From CAYNWT01 sp964450955 (GTDB taxonomy: Bacteria > Planctomycetota > Planctomycetia > Planctomycetales > Planctomycetaceae), in assembly GCA_964450955.1 (NCBI GenBank), contig CAYVFI010000057.1:1-23503 (forward strand): a DNA stretch of 23,503 bases, in the 5' to 3' direction. Shown here one piece after another: positions 21,770-23,503 of the stretch (positions within the stretch are counted from its first letter, which is position 1; every line of letters starts with the position of its first letter). The position numbers were made by a program, and so were the translations under genes. The notes beneath the pieces are model-generated. The model did no database searches. It was not told where the DNA came from and saw only the letters and a program-made list of their open reading frames with translations.

Positions 21770-23503
21770 ATGCCGTTCAACACGCACCGCCTGCTGGGCG
21801 TTTTTTTGCTTCTCGGAACCTGTGCTTCTGGCGCTGCCTTTGGCTGGCAGGATGAAGAACCAGAATCGCTATCGAAGTATTACGGTTTCTCTGGTCTTGA
21901 AATTTTCAAACTGGAACGTCGTTCGGCCAACATGGTTAAGGGCGACTTCAACGGGGATGGCCTTGTCGATGTGCTGCTGATTGACAACAGCCACAGCCGG
22001 CTGGACCTGCTGCAACAGCGGAAGCAGGGTGACGCCGACAAACCGAGCCGCGTCAACGACATCACCAACGATTGGCGGTTCGAACACGTCAAGATTCCCG
22101 TTGATCGCCAGGTTGCAGCGATGACCACAGGGGACCTGAACAACGATGGTAAAACCGACATCGCGTACCTCGGCGCGCCGGATCGGTTAGTGGTTCGGTA
22201 TCAGTCAAAAGATGATTCAAAGTCAGACTGGAGCGATAGGTTTACTGTCCGTTTGCCAAACGTGTCGCCGGTGCAGTGGACGATGGCGACCGGTGATTTC
22301 AACAACGACAAACGCGAAGACCTTGTCGTTCTTGGTAAGACGGAAACGTACCTGTTGTATCAGGGAGAAGACGGCAAACTACAAGCGCCGGTATCGGTGA
22401 TGAACACGTCGACGTCGCTGTCTCTGATTCAGGTGGCCGACCTTAATGGCGACGGACTGGACGACCTGTCGTACCTATCGACAGACGGCACCGTTCGAGG
22501 CCTGTGTGCCAGAATGCAGCTAAGCGGTGGCCAGCTCGGACCGGAACTTCGGTTCGATCTGAAACGACCTCGCGCGGTGACGTTGTTTAATATTGATGAG
22601 ACGCCGGAGACAGAAGTCCTGACCATTGATACTCGAACCGGTCGCGTAGCAGTTTCGCGCGTCAAGCAGCCGACACAGAAAGACGGCGAACTGGCGGCGC
22701 GGTTGACGCAGTATGGATTCGGTGGTGAGACCGGCAAGGGCCGTGATCTTCAGATGGGCGACGTGAACGGCGACGGTCTTGTGGACGTGGTCGTGACGGA
22801 TCCTGCGAAGGCACAAATGTTGGTGTTCCTGCAGGAAAAGGGGCTCGGGCTTGGTCAGGCCAAAACGTTCCCGGGACTACTGGGAGCCAACCACATTCGA
22901 ATTGCCGACGTGACTGGCGACGGCACGGCCGAAGTGATTGTGATGAGTTCCAAAGAAAAGGTTGTCGCGGTCAGCCGCTACGCCGACGGACGATTAAGCT
23001 TCCCAAAGTCACTGCCCATTACGGTCACACCGAAGGAAAAAGACGGCAGTGCTGAGTTCATCCCCACATGTCTGGATTTGGCGGACATTGACGGAGACGG
23101 CAAGCTTGAAGTTGTGTGCGTGGGCACGAAGAAGGAGGGCCGCAAGTCTTCGAAATTGTTGGCCGCCCTGAGTGCGGACGGCGATTCGTGGAAGACCGTG
23201 ATGGAATCAGAACTCACGCTGAAAGATGAACCGAAAGAACTGCGGAACCTGGATGCCAACAACGATGGCAAGTCTGATGTGTTGGTGTTCTTCGATCTTA
23301 ACAAGCCACCGGCGGTCCTGATTAACTCAGATGGGAAGTTGGAACAGCTAAAGACGAAGGGTGGAATTCAGCTGGGCAAACTTGGTTCTGCAAACGTCAC
23401 AATTTCCGGCGCGAAGGGCGAAACGGGATTGCTGGTCTCGCAGGAAACGTTCGCTCGCCGAATGAACCTTGAAGACGGACAGTGGCAGGTTGCCGATCAG
23501 TAC
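21770..23503 (+). CDS. Secreted FG-GAP/VCBS repeat protein (3' end beyond window)
   Basis: An open frame of 578 codons starts at ATG 21770 and runs to the window edge without a stop, so the gene is partial. It begins with a signal peptide (about 1-25, cut near AAFG-W). It then carries at least eight Asp-rich calcium-loop repeats of the form D-x-N-x-D-G-x-x-D, at about residues 58, 121, 175, 223, 330, 379, 438 and 495 (for example GDFNGDGLVDVLL and ADLNGDGLDDLSYL). These are FG-GAP/VCBS blades of an integrin-alpha-like beta-propeller. Such exported proteins are abundant in planctomycetes and may act in adhesion, carbohydrate binding or as enzyme scaffolds; the function here is unknown. A catalytic or anchoring domain could lie past the edge. 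The 9-bp inverted repeat before the ATG may control its translation. Confidence 0.85.
   Translation, partial: MPFNTHRLLGVFLLLGTCASGAAFGWQDEEPESLSKYYGFSGLEIFKLERRSANMVKGDFNGDGLVDVLLIDNSHSRLDLLQQRKQGDADKPSRVNDITNDWRFEHVKIPVDRQVAAMTTGDLNNDGKTDIAYLGAPDRLVVRYQSKDDSKSDWSDRFTVRLPNVSPVQWTMATGDFNNDKREDLVVLGKTETYLLYQGEDGKLQAPVSVMNTSTSLSLIQVADLNGDGLDDLSYLSTDGTVRGLCARMQLSGGQLGPELRFDLKRPRAVTLFNIDETPETEVLTIDTRTGRVAVSRVKQPTQKDGELAARLTQYGFGGETGKGRDLQMGDVNGDGLVDVVVTDPAKAQMLVFLQEKGLGLGQAKTFPGLLGANHIRIADVTGDGTAEVIVMSSKEKVVAVSRYADGRLSFPKSLPITVTPKEKDGSAEFIPTCLDLADIDGDGKLEVVCVGTKKEGRKSSKLLAALSADGDSWKTVMESELTLKDEPKELRNLDANNDGKSDVLVFFDLNKPPAVLINSDGKLEQLKTKGGIQLGKLGSANVTISGAKGETGLLVSQETFARRMNLEDGQWQVADQY

Overview
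The window looks like chromosome of a planctomycete (Planctomycetota). The clearest marker is the 1130-residue secreted protein at 16354-19746: an N-terminal propeller-like region, a HEAT-like middle and a C-terminal CxxCH haem site, an architecture typical of this phylum. A Cys-rich secreted protein, an FG-GAP/VCBS repeat protein, an OprO/OprP-type porin with an N-terminal coiled coil, frequent TTG/GTG starts and moderate GC fit the same picture. Genus cannot be settled from the sequence. I saw no tRNA, rRNA, CRISPR array, insertion sequence or prophage gene.

Layout. 1-67: a heptamer tandem repeat cut by the window edge. 80-4545: housekeeping and accessory genes, namely nnrE (minus, NAD(P)HX epimerase), a divergent SDR oxidoreductase, a convergent HGSNAT/DUF5009-like membrane acyltransferase, and an M42 metallo-aminopeptidase. 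4722-6322: ilvN-ilvC, branched-chain amino-acid synthesis, ending in a strong hairpin; ilvB is not here.

6713-16321 is a phosphate-starvation (Pho) locus. phoR (sensor kinase) comes first. On the minus strand follow a Cys-rich secreted protein and an OprO/OprP-type porin. Divergent from the porin runs pstS-pstC-pstA-pstB-phoU, and then phoB (response regulator). Phosphate would enter through the porin, be caught by the PstS lipoprotein and imported by PstCAB, with PhoU linking transporter state to PhoR/PhoB. Kinase and regulator lie at opposite ends of the locus instead of adjacent. Two 11-bp-periodic CTTAAC/CTTAAT direct-repeat clusters, one before pstS and one before phoB, look like the binding sites of this PhoB and differ from the enterobacterial CTGTCA-type Pho box. 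This is the most interesting regulatory observation here. PstA carries an extra extracytoplasmic domain of about 90 residues between its first two membrane helices.

16354-23503: the haem protein (convergent with phoB), a NhaA-type Na+/H+ antiporter with a His-rich periplasmic insertion, and a secreted FG-GAP/VCBS repeat protein that runs off the window end and has a 9-bp inverted repeat abutting its start codon. No wholly unknown multi-gene system was found. The novelty is in the variant Pho regulation and in the extra domains.
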